Origin: Saprospiraceae bacterium
Lineage (GTDB): Bacteria > Bacteroidota > Bacteroidia > Chitinophagales > Saprospiraceae
NCBI GenBank assembly: GCA_958295895.1
Contig: CATQHI010000026.1
Location: forward strand, 1-64,000
Reading direction: 5' to 3'
Length of the DNA: 64,000 bases
A model generated the notes under the pieces. That model was not told the origin of the DNA. It ran no database searches and saw nothing but the letters and a program-made list of their open reading frames with translations. Position numbers and translations under genes: made by a program. Of the stretch, positions 17,806-27,419 are shown piece after piece (position 1 is the stretch's first letter; each line of letters opens with the position of its first letter).

Positions 17806-17899
17806 ACCACAAAGTGGCACGGAGTAATGCACAGAGTTACACAGTGCTGAGCCATAACTCTGAGCACCTCTGTGCCTACCTTCGTGTGACTCTGTGGTG
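17804..17899. repeat. ACCACAGAG inverted-repeat element, copy 2
   Basis: The ends are AAACCACAAAGTGGCAC on the left and GTGACTCTGTGGT on the right, with GCACAGAG and CTCTGTGC inside. The right arm contains TACCTTCG (17877-17884), a -7-like box 29 nt before the hisB start. The element may therefore supply the hisB promoter. Confidence 0.7.
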
Positions 17900-17913
17900 A
17901 ATTCCCTGACAAC

Positions 17914-19053
17914 ATGCCCCAAAAACTCCTTCTCCTAGACCGCGACGGCACCCTCATCCTCGAACCCGACAACTACCAGGTAGACAGCCCCGATAAGCTC
18001 AATTTCTACCCCGGCGTCTTCCGCTGGCTGGGGCGTATCGTACGGGAGCTGGACTATAAACTGGTGATGATCACCAATCAGGACGGACTCGGTACCGACG
18101 ACTACCCCGAAGACACTTTCTGGCCCACCCACGAGGTGATGCGCCGCGCCCTAGCCAGTGAGGGCATCGAATTCATCGAAGAGCTCATCGACCGCACCTA
18201 CGCCAAGGACAACGCCCCCACCCGCAAGCCCAATACCGGACTGGTCGATAGGTACCGCACGGCCGAATACGACCTGGAGAACAGCTACGTCGTCGGTGAT
18301 CGCCTGACAGATATGCAACTCGCCAAGAACATCGGTGCGAAAGGCTTCTGGCTGGCTAACGATCCGGAACTAGGTAACGATGAGCTCAGCCAGGACCAAC
18401 TGGACGGACTAAAGGACACCATCGCCCTACGCACCACCGACTGGGAGGACATCTACCGCCACCTCCGCCTCGAAAACCGCACCGCCACCGTACGCCGTAC
18501 CACCAAGGAAACCGATATCCTGATCGAGCTCGACCTCGACGGCACGGGGCGGACCGACATCCACACCGGCCTGGGCTTCTTCGACCATATGCTCGACCAG
18601 CTCGGCCGCCACTCCGGCTGTGACCTGACCGTACGGGTAAAAGGCGATCTCCACATCGACGAGCACCACACCATCGAGGACACCGCCATCGCCCTCGGCG
18701 AAGCCTTCGCTCGGGCCCTCGGCGACAAGCTCGGCATCGAACGCTACGGCTGGTACCTACCCATGGACGACGCCCTGGCTCAGGTCGGTATCGACTTCGG
18801 CGGCCGCCCCTGGCTGGTTTGGGAGGCCGAGTACCGGCGCGAGCGGATCGGCGACGTGCCCACCGAAATGTTCTACCACTTCTTCAAGTCCTTTACCGAC
18901 GGCGCCCGCTGCAACCTCAATATCAAGGTAGAGGGCGACAACGAACACCACAAAATCGAAGCTACCTTCAAGGCCTTCGCTAAAAGCATCAAAATGGCGA
19001 AGCAGCGGGATGTGGAGAACATGCGTCTACCAAGCACCAAGGGGGTATTGTAG
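17914..19053 (+). CDS. hisB: bifunctional histidinol-phosphatase / imidazoleglycerol-phosphate dehydratase
   Basis: The 379-residue fusion carries out two steps of histidine synthesis. Residues 1 to about 165 form the HAD phosphatase ([23 protein letters not shown]). Residues about 185-379 form the dehydratase with the metal-binding motifs [16 protein letters not shown] and [16 protein letters not shown], plus [14 protein letters not shown]. The start [12 protein letters not shown] is unambiguous. It ends the his cluster in this window; hisH, A, F and I are not present. Confidence 0.95.
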   Translation: MPQKLLLLDRDGTLILEPDNYQVDSPDKLNFYPGVFRWLGRIVRELDYKLVMITNQDGLGTDDYPEDTFWPTHEVMRRALASEGIEFIEELIDRTYAKDNAPTRKPNTGLVDRYRTAEYDLENSYVVGDRLTDMQLAKNIGAKGFWLANDPELGNDELSQDQLDGLKDTIALRTTDWEDIYRHLRLENRTATVRRTTKETDILIELDLDGTGRTDIHTGLGFFDHMLDQLGRHSGCDLTVRVKGDLHIDEHHTIEDTAIALGEAFARALGDKLGIERYGWYLPMDDALAQVGIDFGGRPWLVWEAEYRRERIGDVPTEMFYHFFKSFTDGARCNLNIKVEGDNEHHKIEATFKAFAKSIKMAKQRDVENMRLPSTKGVL

Positions 19054-19067
19054 TTCGTTTCTTACCA

Positions 19068-22000
19068 GTGATCCCAAAAACTGCTTGGCTGGTAGTCTGC
19101 CTACTGGGCACCACCGTGCTGTGGGGTCAGCAAGCAGCACCGCTGTCCAACCTGCGCGAGCGCACCGTGGCCGTCAATCCCGCCGGACAACTCGTAGACA
19201 CCCTAACCATCGCTCCCGGCAGCCTTCAGATCACCGCCCCCTCCGGTCAGCCTATCCCCCAAAGTAGCTATACTCTCTCGGGCCGCTTCCTGCGCTGGAA
19301 CACGGTTGATCTTCCTGATTCGTTGCACCTGCGCTACCGCGCCCTGCCCTTCGCCCTGGACGAGCGCATGCGCCTGATCGATTCCACCCAGCTACGGCGC
19401 GAGGAGGCCGGGCTGGTCATCGGTGGCTACGATCCTTACGTGCGCTCCGGCCTGCTCGATAACGACACTAAGGTGCAGACCCAGGGTAGCTTCAGCCGCG
19501 CCATCAGCTTTGGCAACCGCCAGGACCTCGTCCTCAACTCCGCCTTCAATCTCCAGCTCAACGGCGAGCTCGGCAACGGCATCCAGGTCGCTGCAGCCAT
19601 CACCGACGAGAACCTGCCCGTACAGCCCGAGGGCACCACCCAGCAGCTGCGGGAGTTCGACCGCATCTTCATCCAGCTACGCAAGGATCGCACCCAGCTC
19701 ACGGCCGGCGACTACGAGCTGCGCAACCCGGAGGGCTACTTCATGCGCTACTACAAAAAGCTAGAGGGAGCCACCTTCACGACGGTAGCGGGGACAGGGG
19801 GCGGGGCCGCAGGTGCAGAAGAACTCGGTGAAAGCGGCGTAGTAGACGGAGGCCAGTTCACCAACTCGGCTAGCATCGCCGTTGCCCGCGGCCAGTTCAT
19901 CCGTCAGAATATCACGCCGGGGGAGGGCAACCAGGGGCCGTACAAACTGACCGGCGACGGGGCGCAGCGGTTCCTGATTGTCCTTGCCGGCACCGAGCGG
20001 GTGTACCTCGACGGGGAGCTGCTCGTGCGCGGGCTCGACGCCGACTACGTCATTGACTACAACCTGGCGGAGCTGACCTTCACCACGCGGCGGCTCATCA
20101 CCCGCGACGTGCGCATCACCGTGGAGTACGAGTACGCCGATCAGCGCTACCTGCGTACCCTTACCGCCGGCAGCAGCCGCTACGACCGGGGCCGCTTCAG
20201 CGCCTACCTTAACCTGTATTCCCAGCAGGATAGCAAGACGGCCACCGGCGACCTGGAGCTCACCCCCGCCCAACGGGAAGCCCTGAGCCTGGAGGGTGAT
20301 AGTCAGGACGGCATCGCCGTACCGAGCATCGATACCCTGGAGGGCCGCGAAGAACTCCGTACTACCTATGCCCTACGCGACACCCTGATTGAGTGCGCGG
20401 TAGATCAGCAGTACCTGGTACAGAGTAATGACGCCGAGCTAGGCCGCTACGTTGCCACCTTCACCGACCGGGGGGCGAACGGCGGGGCCTACGACCTCGA
20501 CCCCGACCGACCGGGCAACGAGCGTATCTATGTGTTCGTAGGTTACGACGAAAACTGCCGACCACTGGGACGCTACGCACCGGAGATCGACCTAGTACCC
20601 CCCCAGCAGCAGCAGCTGTTTGCCCTGGGCGGGGAGTACCGCTTCACGGGGGAAGGAGCCATCCGTATTGAGGGTAGCCGCAGTAAGCTTGACCTGAACC
20701 GGTTCAGCCGACTCAATAGTAGCGACGACATAGGCCATGCGTTACGGATAGATATGGACCGGACATTGCCCCTCGGCGCGGACAGCAGCGGCTGGGCAGT
20801 AGCCGGACGGGCCCGCTACGAGTTTGTGGAAAAGACCTTCACCTTCATTAACCCCTACCGCTCCCCGGAATTCTACCGCAACTGGAACTTAAGTAACCGG
20901 CTAAGCACCATCCGACCGGAAGCCGCCACCGAGCAACTGGCCGGGGGCGGACTGGGGCTGTTGCGGCGGGGTGTGGGCCGCATTGACTACGATTATGAGC
21001 AGTTCGTGCGGGGAGATGACTACAGTGGGCGGCGGCACGAGGCACTCCTACAACTGGACGTGGCGGGCTGGGAGGCCGGCGGTGCCTTCAGTCAGCTTAA
21101 CAGTGAGGACACCGAAACTAGGGGCAGCTTCCGCCGACCCAGCCTGCGGGTAGCCAAGGAACTGACTGGACTGGGTGGCTGGGAGATCAGCGCGGCGTAC
21201 GCGGGGGAACGGAGCGCACGGCAGGGACTACAGAGCGATACCTTGTCCCCGCTTTCCTTCCAGTACGCTAAGTATGTGCTCGGCTTACAGTCCCCCACTG
21301 ACGAAAAGTACGGCTTCACCCTTACCGCTAATCAACGCGACGACCGGCTCCCCGACGTGACCGAACTGCGTCGTAGTACCTCGGCTCGGGAGGTGAGTGC
21401 CGAGGGCAAGTACCAGGCCGGTAGCAACTTGCAACTGGGCGGCAACTTCACTTACCGCTCCCTGGAGGTTCCCAGTCCGGACCTGGTCGACGATCCCCCG
21501 ACCAGCACCTTCCTGGGCCGGCTGGACGTACGCGCCGATGCCCTCAAGCGCGCCTTCAGCAGCCAGACTACCTACCAGGTCGGCAGCGGACAGGAGCCGC
21601 GGGCGGAATTCCAGTACGTGCGGGTACAGCCGGGGCAGGGGCAGTACATCTGGCAGGACAGCCTGTACAACAACGACGGTAAGATCCAGCCCAACGAGAT
21701 GGAGCTCAGCCCATTCCCCGACATTGCCGACTACCTGCGCGTAAGTGTATTCAACAACACCTTCATCCGCACCGACAACGTAAGTATCAACCAGCGCTTC
21801 AACTGGGATCCCGATCGACTCTGGAGCAGCAGCGAGGGTATCCGCAACTTCCTGCGCCGCATCGCCCTGAATACGGCCATCAATATCGACCGCAAGACAC
21901 AGGCGTCGGATGACATAGCGAGTTGGAACCCCTTCCAGCTTGCCGTGGCCGACAGCAACCTCGTAGCCCTGACCGTGCGCCGCCGCCACGGCCTGTTCTT

Positions 22001-22607
22001 CAACCGCGCCAACCCCCGCTACGACATCCAACTCAGCAACGGCGAGCAGCGCAACCGCCGCGTACTCACCACCGGCTACGAGAGCAGTCGCCGCGAAGAC
22101 TGGGAGCTCCGCCTCCGCTACCGCCCCAACGACCAGCTTAGTTTGGAAGCCGCCGGCATTACGGGCCGCCGCGAGTCCGACTCCGAGCGCTTCAATGAAA
22201 AGGATTACAAGATCGTCTTCCACCGCCTGGAGCCCAGCGTGAACTGGCAGCCAGGGGAGTTTCGCTTCAATACCACGGTGACGGTGGGCCGCGAGGAGAA
22301 CACCCTACCCGAGGTCGACGGCGAGTTCACCCTCCGCCGCGAGCTCAAGGTCGAAAGCAACTTCCGCAACTTCCTCAACGCCGGCTTCCAGTGGATTCAG
22401 ATCGACTTCGAGAACGGCAGCTCCAGCAGTCCGGTCGGCTTCGCCCTCCTCCAGGGTCTTCAGCCGGGTCGCAACCTTCTTTGGAACATCAACTTCACCC
22501 AGCAGCTCGGGGAGTACCTCCAGCTTAACCTCATTTACGACGGCCGGCAGACGGGGGAGGCGGCGACGGTGCACGTGGGGCGGGCGCAGGTGACGGCGCA
22601 GTTCTAA
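19068..22607 (+). CDS. large outer-membrane beta-barrel-like surface protein
   Basis: The 1179-residue protein has a signal peptide (AWLVVCLLGTTVLWGQQ) and no obvious enzyme motif. The N-terminal half contains beta-rich repeats (GYDPYVRSGLLDNDTKVQTQGSF, GDYELRNPEGYFMRYY). The C-terminal half has many alternating strands that end in aromatic/charged residues, and the protein finishes with a barrel-like AQVTAQF. I infer export to the outer membrane; the function is not recognised. The start is GTG 19068. A perfect 18-bp motif (19801-19818) encodes GGAAGA in a Gly-rich loop. The 3' end overlaps trmB by 4 bp, tail to tail. Confidence 0.7.
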   Translation: MIPKTAWLVVCLLGTTVLWGQQAAPLSNLRERTVAVNPAGQLVDTLTIAPGSLQITAPSGQPIPQSSYTLSGRFLRWNTVDLPDSLHLRYRALPFALDERMRLIDSTQLRREEAGLVIGGYDPYVRSGLLDNDTKVQTQGSFSRAISFGNRQDLVLNSAFNLQLNGELGNGIQVAAAITDENLPVQPEGTTQQLREFDRIFIQLRKDRTQLTAGDYELRNPEGYFMRYYKKLEGATFTTVAGTGGGAAGAEELGESGVVDGGQFTNSASIAVARGQFIRQNITPGEGNQGPYKLTGDGAQRFLIVLAGTERVYLDGELLVRGLDADYVIDYNLAELTFTTRRLITRDVRITVEYEYADQRYLRTLTAGSSRYDRGRFSAYLNLYSQQDSKTATGDLELTPAQREALSLEGDSQDGIAVPSIDTLEGREELRTTYALRDTLIECAVDQQYLVQSNDAELGRYVATFTDRGANGGAYDLDPDRPGNERIYVFVGYDENCRPLGRYAPEIDLVPPQQQQLFALGGEYRFTGEGAIRIEGSRSKLDLNRFSRLNSSDDIGHALRIDMDRTLPLGADSSGWAVAGRARYEFVEKTFTFINPYRSPEFYRNWNLSNRLSTIRPEAATEQLAGGGLGLLRRGVGRIDYDYEQFVRGDDYSGRRHEALLQLDVAGWEAGGAFSQLNSEDTETRGSFRRPSLRVAKELTGLGGWEISAAYAGERSARQGLQSDTLSPLSFQYAKYVLGLQSPTDEKYGFTLTANQRDDRLPDVTELRRSTSAREVSAEGKYQAGSNLQLGGNFTYRSLEVPSPDLVDDPPTSTFLGRLDVRADALKRAFSSQTTYQVGSGQEPRAEFQYVRVQPGQGQYIWQDSLYNNDGKIQPNEMELSPFPDIADYLRVSVFNNTFIRTDNVSINQRFNWDPDRLWSSSEGIRNFLRRIALNTAINIDRKTQASDDIASWNPFQLAVADSNLVALTVRRRHGLFFNRANPRYDIQLSNGEQRNRRVLTTGYESSRREDWELRLRYRPNDQLSLEAAGITGRRESDSERFNEKDYKIVFHRLEPSVNWQPGEFRFNTTVTVGREENTLPEVDGEFTLRRELKVESNFRNFLNAGFQWIQIDFENGSSSSPVGFALLQGLQPGRNLLWNINFTQQLGEYLQLNLIYDGRQTGEAATVHVGRAQVTAQF
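19801..19818 (+). repeat. dispersed 18-bp motif inside the large surface protein gene
   Basis: GCGGGGCCGCAGGTGCAG is a perfect match, read as Gly-Gly-Ala-Ala-Gly-Ala. Confidence 0.7.
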
Positions 22608-23290
22608 GCGAGGCGAAACCGCACGTAAGTGATCGGCTTATGCTTATGCATGCGCTCGTAGTAGGTCTCGGTGGCGAGCTCCGGCAGGGGGAGGGGCTTG
22701 GCGTAGATGTCGTCGTCGTGGTACTGGATATCTACCTGAGGCTGGGTAGCGAACTGCGCAAGCGTCCAGTCGTAGAGCTCCCGGCTGTCGGTCTTGAGGT
22801 GGAGGGGGCCGCCGGTGCGGAGGATCCTGCGGTACTGCTGGAGGAACTGGGGGGCAGTGAGGCGGCGGTTCTCCTTCCCCTTCTTGAGGAAGGGGTCGGG
22901 GAAGGTGATCCAGATCTCAGCGACCTCGCCGGGGGCGAAGAAGTGACTGATAACTTCGATGCGGGTGCGCAGGAATGCGGCGTTATCGAGCTCCTCCGCT
23001 AGAGCGGTCTTGGCCCCTTTCCAGATGCGGGCCCCCTTGACGTCGACGCCGATGAAGTTGCGGTCGGGATACTGCCGGGCCAGGTCCAGGGTATACTCCC
23101 CGCGGCCACAGGCTAGCTCTACGGTGATGGGGTGGTCGTTGCCGAAGTGCTCCGTGGCCCACCTGCCGCGTAGGTCTAGCTCGGTACCGTTGAGGCCGGT
23201 TAGTTTAGGCTGGGCGGGGTCGAAGCTCTCGTAGACGTTGGGGAAGCTGAGGTTTTCGGCAAATTTTTGGAGCTTGTTGCGGCCGGGCAT
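22604..23290 (-). CDS. trmB: tRNA (guanine-N7-)-methyltransferase
   Basis: TrmB makes m7G46 in tRNA using SAM. The 228-residue protein has the SAM-binding VELACGRGEYTLDLA, NFIGVDVKGARIW, the conserved ITFPDPFLKKGKENRRL and FLQQYRRIL. The start MPGRNKLQKFAENLSFPNVYE is typical of Bacteroidota TrmB. It is convergent with the preceding gene and has no operon partner; a long repeat region lies upstream. Confidence 0.95.
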   Translation of the reverse strand: MPGRNKLQKFAENLSFPNVYESFDPAQPKLTGLNGTELDLRGRWATEHFGNDHPITVELACGRGEYTLDLARQYPDRNFIGVDVKGARIWKGAKTALAEELDNAAFLRTRIEVISHFFAPGEVAEIWITFPDPFLKKGKENRRLTAPQFLQQYRRILRTGGPLHLKTDSRELYDWTLAQFATQPQVDIQYHDDDIYAKPLPLPELATETYYERMHKHKPITYVRFRLA

Positions 23291-23652
23291 GGGGGTGGAG
23301 ATGGGTTGGGAGGGCGAAGGTACAGTGAGTGTGTGCGTGGTGCTTCGCAGTAGCGCTGCGCGCTATTTTGAGGGGGGTGAACCACGGATTTAACACAGAT
23401 TGACCACAGATTTTGCACGGATTACTAGCGCCTGCGGCACTAGCAGTCCGTGACGGCCTCCCGCAGCACCGCAGGTGCTGGCCTCTGTGGCTTACATCAG
23501 GCTTAGATTAGGGGCCCCTCCCCCTAATCACGCATTTCCCTGATGACGCATCCAACGACGGCTCTGTGAAAACTCTGTGAAACTCTCTGTGTGGCCCCCT
23601 TCAGGGGGACTCTGTGGTGAGCCCTCCAACGCCCGTGGTGAGCCCTCCAACA
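23291..23652. repeat. repeat-rich intergenic region with a large ACCACAGA-type element
   Basis: From about 23375 to 23625 the ends ACCACGGAT...CCACAGA and CTCTGTGTGG...CTCTGTGGTGAG recall the his-operon elements. Inside are hairpins CTAGCGCC-TGC-GGCACTAG (23425-23443, one mismatch), CAGCACC-GCA-GGTGCTG (23464-23480) and CCCCC-TTCA-GGGGG. A 26-bp block at 23558-23583 recurs exactly at 25531-25556. The segment GTGAGCCCTCCAAC is duplicated at the right end. No gene is evident. Confidence 0.65.
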
Positions 23653-24318
23653 CTAAGCCCCCAATAACCGATGATACTTCCGCGCAAACTCCCCCCGCCC
23701 GTTACTCCGCGGAAAAGCCCCCGCCGGCACCGGCACCCCCAAGAACCTACACAACGGCTCCCATCCCTCCCGCACATTGAAGACCAGCAGCCGCTCGGAC
23801 GGAATGGTAGCCTGAATACGTGCATTCCAGTCCCGAAAGAACTGAATTGCCCGCGCCCTCCGCACTACCTCATCCTCCGCATCCAACTGCCAGAACTTAC
23901 CGGCTAACTGGGCTACCTCGAGAAGCTGGCGCTGGCGGCGAGAGAAGGGGAGCTTCAACGACATACGAATCTTACCCCCCAGGCTCGGCTCGGCATCCAG
24001 AATGGTAGCACGTGCGCTAGTGTACCAGGACGCTTCGTCACGAACGGTAAGAATACACTTAGCTCGGGGATAATGCTTTAGGATAGGTTCGTGGTAGGCA
24101 ACCGTAGGAAAATCAACCGCGGCCCCGTAGCCCCGGAAGAGGCGGTCCAGATCAGTACGGCCACCTGCGTGAAGCTCCTTCCAGTGGCGGATGTCCCGGG
24201 GCTGAGCCAGGAGGGTATCCATGTGATAACACTTGCCAAATCCGAGCTGCTCGAGGGCTAATTTGAGGGAGAGCGTGCCGGTGCGCCCCAGTCCGAGACC
24301 GACTACTTCGAGTGCCAT
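23653..24318 (-). CDS. sulfotransferase family protein
   Basis: The 221-residue protein begins MALEVVGLGLGRTGTLSLK, a P-loop-like PAPS-binding motif found in small sulfotransferase-fold proteins. The 3'-phosphate region ILTVRDEASWYTSA and the late LLVFNVREGWEPLCRFLGVPVP motif also fit. Such proteins transfer sulfate from PAPS to an alcohol; here the acceptor is unknown. It is transcribed away from the patatin gene, with a shared promoter region of about 90 bp. Confidence 0.8.
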   Translation of the reverse strand: MALEVVGLGLGRTGTLSLKLALEQLGFGKCYHMDTLLAQPRDIRHWKELHAGGRTDLDRLFRGYGAAVDFPTVAYHEPILKHYPRAKCILTVRDEASWYTSARATILDAEPSLGGKIRMSLKLPFSRRQRQLLEVAQLAGKFWQLDAEDEVVRRARAIQFFRDWNARIQATIPSERLLVFNVREGWEPLCRFLGVPVPAGAFPRSNGRGEFARKYHRLLGA

Positions 24319-24361
24319 ACGGGGTGTTTACAGTCGGTATATCCGTTTTGTTCCCGCAACT

Positions 24362-24379
24362 TTGCACCTGCGTCCGCGC
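24362..24379 (-). repeat. dispersed 18-bp motif upstream of the patatin gene (one mismatch)
   Basis: The plus strand reads TTGCACCTGCGTCCGCGC. With the preceding bases it forms CAACTTTGC, a -7-like box 45 nt before the patatin ATG. Confidence 0.6.
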
Positions 24380-24409
24380 CCCCCGTTGCCTAACAAGAAG
24401 CACCCGCCC

Positions 24410-25459
24410 ATGCCTACCCGTGCCTACCAGCAAGCCGTATTCGATATCGTAGAGGACCTCAGGGCCTACCGGGCCAAACGGGGAGATAAATTTCGCTACT
24501 CCGACGTGTACGACCAGGCCGGCAATCAGTACGTGAACCTGGTGCAGGAGGGCGGTGGGATACTAGGGATCGCCCTGGTAGGATTTACCTACGTGCTGGA
24601 GGAACTGGGACTGCGCTTCCTCAGCCTGGGAGGCACCAGCGCCGGCTCGATCAATACCCTGCTGATGGCCGATATGGGGCAGCCGGCGGAGAAAAAGAGC
24701 GTACGCATCCTGGAACGGATCGGGGAGAAAAATTTTATGGACTTCGTGGACGGTGGCTACGATGCCGAGCAACTCACCCAGGCCATCGAGTCGGGCAACC
24801 GCATCCAACTGTACCTGCACCTAATGACAAACTTCGCCGAGATTAAGGGCGACCTGGGGGTGAACTCCGGCGATCACTTCGAGGAGTGGCTCTCCGACAT
24901 CCTCACCCATAAAGACTGGCAAAGCCTGGAGCGCAACCTGCGCGACCTGCCCGAGGGCCTGGTCGAGTACATCGACGTGGAAGGGTTTAACTGGATCAAC
25001 TTCAGCATCACGGAGGAAGAGAAGCTGAAACTCTTCCGCCAGGGGGCCCGGGCCGCCAGCCGCTTCCTGCGCCGCTTCGACTGGCAGGCCTACAAGGAGA
25101 ACATCAAGGCCAAGCTACTCCACCGCATCAAGCCCGTCGTGTGGGAGCTCAGCGACCTACGCGACCTCGGTGAGACCCTGGAGGTACTGGGCATCAACGA
25201 CGATCAGGAGCTGGAAGCCAAAATTAAGCGCATCCGCGACCGCCCCACCCCCTACAACGTGCTCTGGATCGACGACGCCTTCACCTACGCCCTGCCCCTG
25301 GCCATCCTCGAACGGCTCCACACCTACTGCTACACGGTGCGCTACGGCGCGCCTCTCCCCCCCAACATCATCAACCGCCCCGGCCGCAACACCATCGTGC
25401 ACCGCCACCTCGTGGAAGAAGTCGTCGAGGGTCTCAGCAAGATCACTTACAATGCCTGA
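24410..25459 (+). CDS. patatin-like phospholipase family protein
   Basis: The 349-residue protein has the patatin glycine-rich oxyanion segment (VQEGGGILGIALVGF, residues about 45-60) and the nucleophile elbow GGTSAGS with catalytic serine near residue 77. A DGG motif follows (MDFVDGGYD). It probably hydrolyses phospholipid or neutral lipid esters in the cytoplasm. I chose ATG 24410 (MPTRAYQQAVFDIVEDL); the open frame extends upstream but crosses the sulfotransferase start and the promoter. It has no close operon partner. Confidence 0.85.
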   Translation: MPTRAYQQAVFDIVEDLRAYRAKRGDKFRYSDVYDQAGNQYVNLVQEGGGILGIALVGFTYVLEELGLRFLSLGGTSAGSINTLLMADMGQPAEKKSVRILERIGEKNFMDFVDGGYDAEQLTQAIESGNRIQLYLHLMTNFAEIKGDLGVNSGDHFEEWLSDILTHKDWQSLERNLRDLPEGLVEYIDVEGFNWINFSITEEEKLKLFRQGARAASRFLRRFDWQAYKENIKAKLLHRIKPVVWELSDLRDLGETLEVLGINDDQELEAKIKRIRDRPTPYNVLWIDDAFTYALPLAILERLHTYCYTVRYGAPLPPNIINRPGRNTIVHRHLVEEVVEGLSKITYNA

Positions 25460-25471
25460 CCTTTACTGTTT

Positions 25472-25610
25472 AGCACTACTACCTCCCGCAGCGCCGCCAG
25501 GCGCTGGCCTCTGTTTACCTCCCTATCCTAACGGCTCTGTGAAAACTCTGTGAAACCCTTTGTGTGGCCGCTAGGCCATCTGTGGTGAACCCTCCAACGC
25601 CTACCACACC
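25472..25610. repeat. ACCACAGA-type repeat element after the patatin gene
   Basis: It shares a 26-bp block (25531-25556) and the right end TCTGTGGTGAACCCTCCAACGCC with the 23375-23640 element. It contains hairpins CAGCGCC-GCCA-GGCGCTG (25489-25506) and TGGCC-GCTA-GGCCA. The left end of the larger element is missing. It fills the gap before the ABC exporter gene. Confidence 0.65.
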
Positions 25611-25624
25611 CCCACGCCTCCCCC

Positions 25625-27418
25625 TTGAAGGACCTCCTCCACCAAATCCGCACCTACTTCTCCGGCAACCCCTACCAGGAGCTCCTCGCCGCCGCCTGGC
25701 ACTACGCCCGCGGCATGCGCGGCCGCTACCTACTCATCTACGCCATGTTCACCTGCGTGAACCTGATCATGTCCCTGCAGCCCATCGTCTTCGGCTACTT
25801 CATCAACTACCTGCAGGCGGGGGAGGGAGACCTACTCACCGGCACCTGGATCTACGGTGCGGCGTACATGGCCATCATCTTCGGCCACTGGGCCTTTCAG
25901 TGGCCGGCCCGCCTCATGGAGCGCCGCATGGCCTACGACATCAGCCGCCGGCTGCTCACCGAGACCTACGACCGGGTGGTGCACCTGCCGCTCGACTGGC
26001 ACCGCCGCCACCACTCGGGCGATACCATCAACCGCACGCGTAAGGCCTACGAGGCGCTCAAGAACTTCTTCGACAACGGCTTTACCTACTTCCAGACGTT
26101 GGTGCGGATGCTGTTTGCCATTGCGGCCATCCTGTACTTCTCCGCAATTTTTGGCGGGGTCGCGGGTGCAACGGGGGTGCTGATCGTACTCACGGTGTTG
26201 GCCTTCGACCGTCCCATCATCGCGGCCACGATCGAGAACAACGAGCGGGAAAACGATCTACTGGCGGGTCTGACGGACAACCTCGGCAACATCATCACCG
26301 TCACTACCCTCCGGCTGGGCCGGCAGACCTCCAAGCGGATCGACCGGCTCGTGCGTGCCGTGTGGCCGCCGTTCTTGCGCAACACCAAGCTCAACGAGGA
26401 GAAGTGGTTCACGACCAGCATTCTCATCGGGGTGATGTACGTGGTGATCGTGATCGGTTATGTGTACCAGAACTACGTGCCGGGCGAGGTTTTCCTGGTC
26501 GGTGGACTGGTCACGCTCATCGGCTTCGTCAACCAGTTCTCCAACATGTTCAATGCCCTGACCGGGCAGTACAATACCGTGATCCGATTGCGGGCGGACC
26601 TGGCGGCCATCGACCCCATTACGGAGGCCTACGGGCGGCGGTCGCGGCCGAGCCTGCCGGTGGGCACGGCGGTGATCAAGGACTGGCAGGAGCTTCGGGT
26701 CGATGACCTACAGTTTATCTACGATCAGGAAAACGAGGAGAGTCGGGGGCTGAGCGACGTGCGTTTAAGGCTTGGGCGGGGCAAGCGCATCGCCTTCATC
26801 GGGCCCAGTGGCAGTGGTAAAACAACCCTGCTCTACAATCTCCGAGGACTGTACCCACCGGACCATATCGCCCTGCGCTTCGACGACCGCCCCATCGACA
26901 CCCCCGCCCAGCTGTACGAGCAGACGACGCTGATCCCGCAGTCGCCCGAGATATTCGAGGACACCATCCTGCACAACCTCCTGATGGGTATCGCCCGCAA
27001 GCCAGCGGCTATTGAACGCGTCATTCATCTGGCGGCTATGGAGGACGTGGTAAGTAAGGCGGAAAACGGACTCGACACCGTACTCTCCGAGGGCGGTGCT
27101 AACCTTAGCGGCGGGCAGCGGCAGCGCTTGAGTATTGCCCGGGGCCTACTTGCGGCGGAGTCCTCTACCCTACTGCTGCTGGATGAGCCCACCAGTAGTC
27201 TCGACCCCCAGTCGGAGGTGCTGGTGTACGAGCGCATCTTCGCGGCCTATCCGGATAAAACCATCGTGAGTACGCTGCACCGCTTGCATTTGCTGCGGGA
27301 GTTTGACTATATCTACTATTTGGAGGATGGGCGGGTGCGGAGTGAGGGAACGCTAGAAAAATTGCTAGCAGATAGTGGGGCATTCCGCGAGTTGTACGAG
27401 CAGCAGGTAACCCTGTAG
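25625..27418 (+). CDS. ABC transporter, fused membrane and ATPase domains
   Basis: The 597-residue half-transporter has six predicted membrane helices (residues about 30-330) and a C-terminal ATPase: Walker A GPSGSGKTT, signature LSGGQRQRLSIARG, Walker B LLLLDEPTSSLD and an H-loop in TIVSTLHRLHLL. It is exporter-type and should act as a dimer; the substrate is unknown. The start is probably TTG 25625 (KDLLHQIRTYFSGNPYQEL). The 18-bp motif (26154-26171, perfect) encodes GGVAGA between helices. It is convergent with the S10 peptidase gene, with a 1-bp gap. Confidence 0.85.
   Translation: MKDLLHQIRTYFSGNPYQELLAAAWHYARGMRGRYLLIYAMFTCVNLIMSLQPIVFGYFINYLQAGEGDLLTGTWIYGAAYMAIIFGHWAFQWPARLMERRMAYDISRRLLTETYDRVVHLPLDWHRRHHSGDTINRTRKAYEALKNFFDNGFTYFQTLVRMLFAIAAILYFSAIFGGVAGATGVLIVLTVLAFDRPIIAATIENNERENDLLAGLTDNLGNIITVTTLRLGRQTSKRIDRLVRAVWPPFLRNTKLNEEKWFTTSILIGVMYVVIVIGYVYQNYVPGEVFLVGGLVTLIGFVNQFSNMFNALTGQYNTVIRLRADLAAIDPITEAYGRRSRPSLPVGTAVIKDWQELRVDDLQFIYDQENEESRGLSDVRLRLGRGKRIAFIGPSGSGKTTLLYNLRGLYPPDHIALRFDDRPIDTPAQLYEQTTLIPQSPEIFEDTILHNLLMGIARKPAAIERVIHLAAMEDVVSKAENGLDTVLSEGGANLSGGQRQRLSIARGLLAAESSTLLLLDEPTSSLDPQSEVLVYERIFAAYPDKTIVSTLHRLHLLREFDYIYYLEDGRVRSEGTLEKLLADSGAFRELYEQQVTL
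26154..26171 (+). repeat. dispersed 18-bp motif inside the ABC exporter gene
   Basis: GCGGGGTCGCGGGTGCAA is a perfect match, read as Gly-Gly-Val-Ala-Gly-Ala. Confidence 0.7.
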
Positions 27419-27419
27419 C

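Noticed and set aside
19322..19345. TTGCACCTGCGCTACCGCG as another copy of the 18-bp motif
   Set aside because: The second half does not match, and the encoded LHLRYR looks like ordinary protein sequence.
22805..22822. GGCCGCCGGTGCGGAGG in trmB as a motif copy
   Set aside because: A base is missing in the core, and the encoded RTGGPLHLKT is normal for TrmB.
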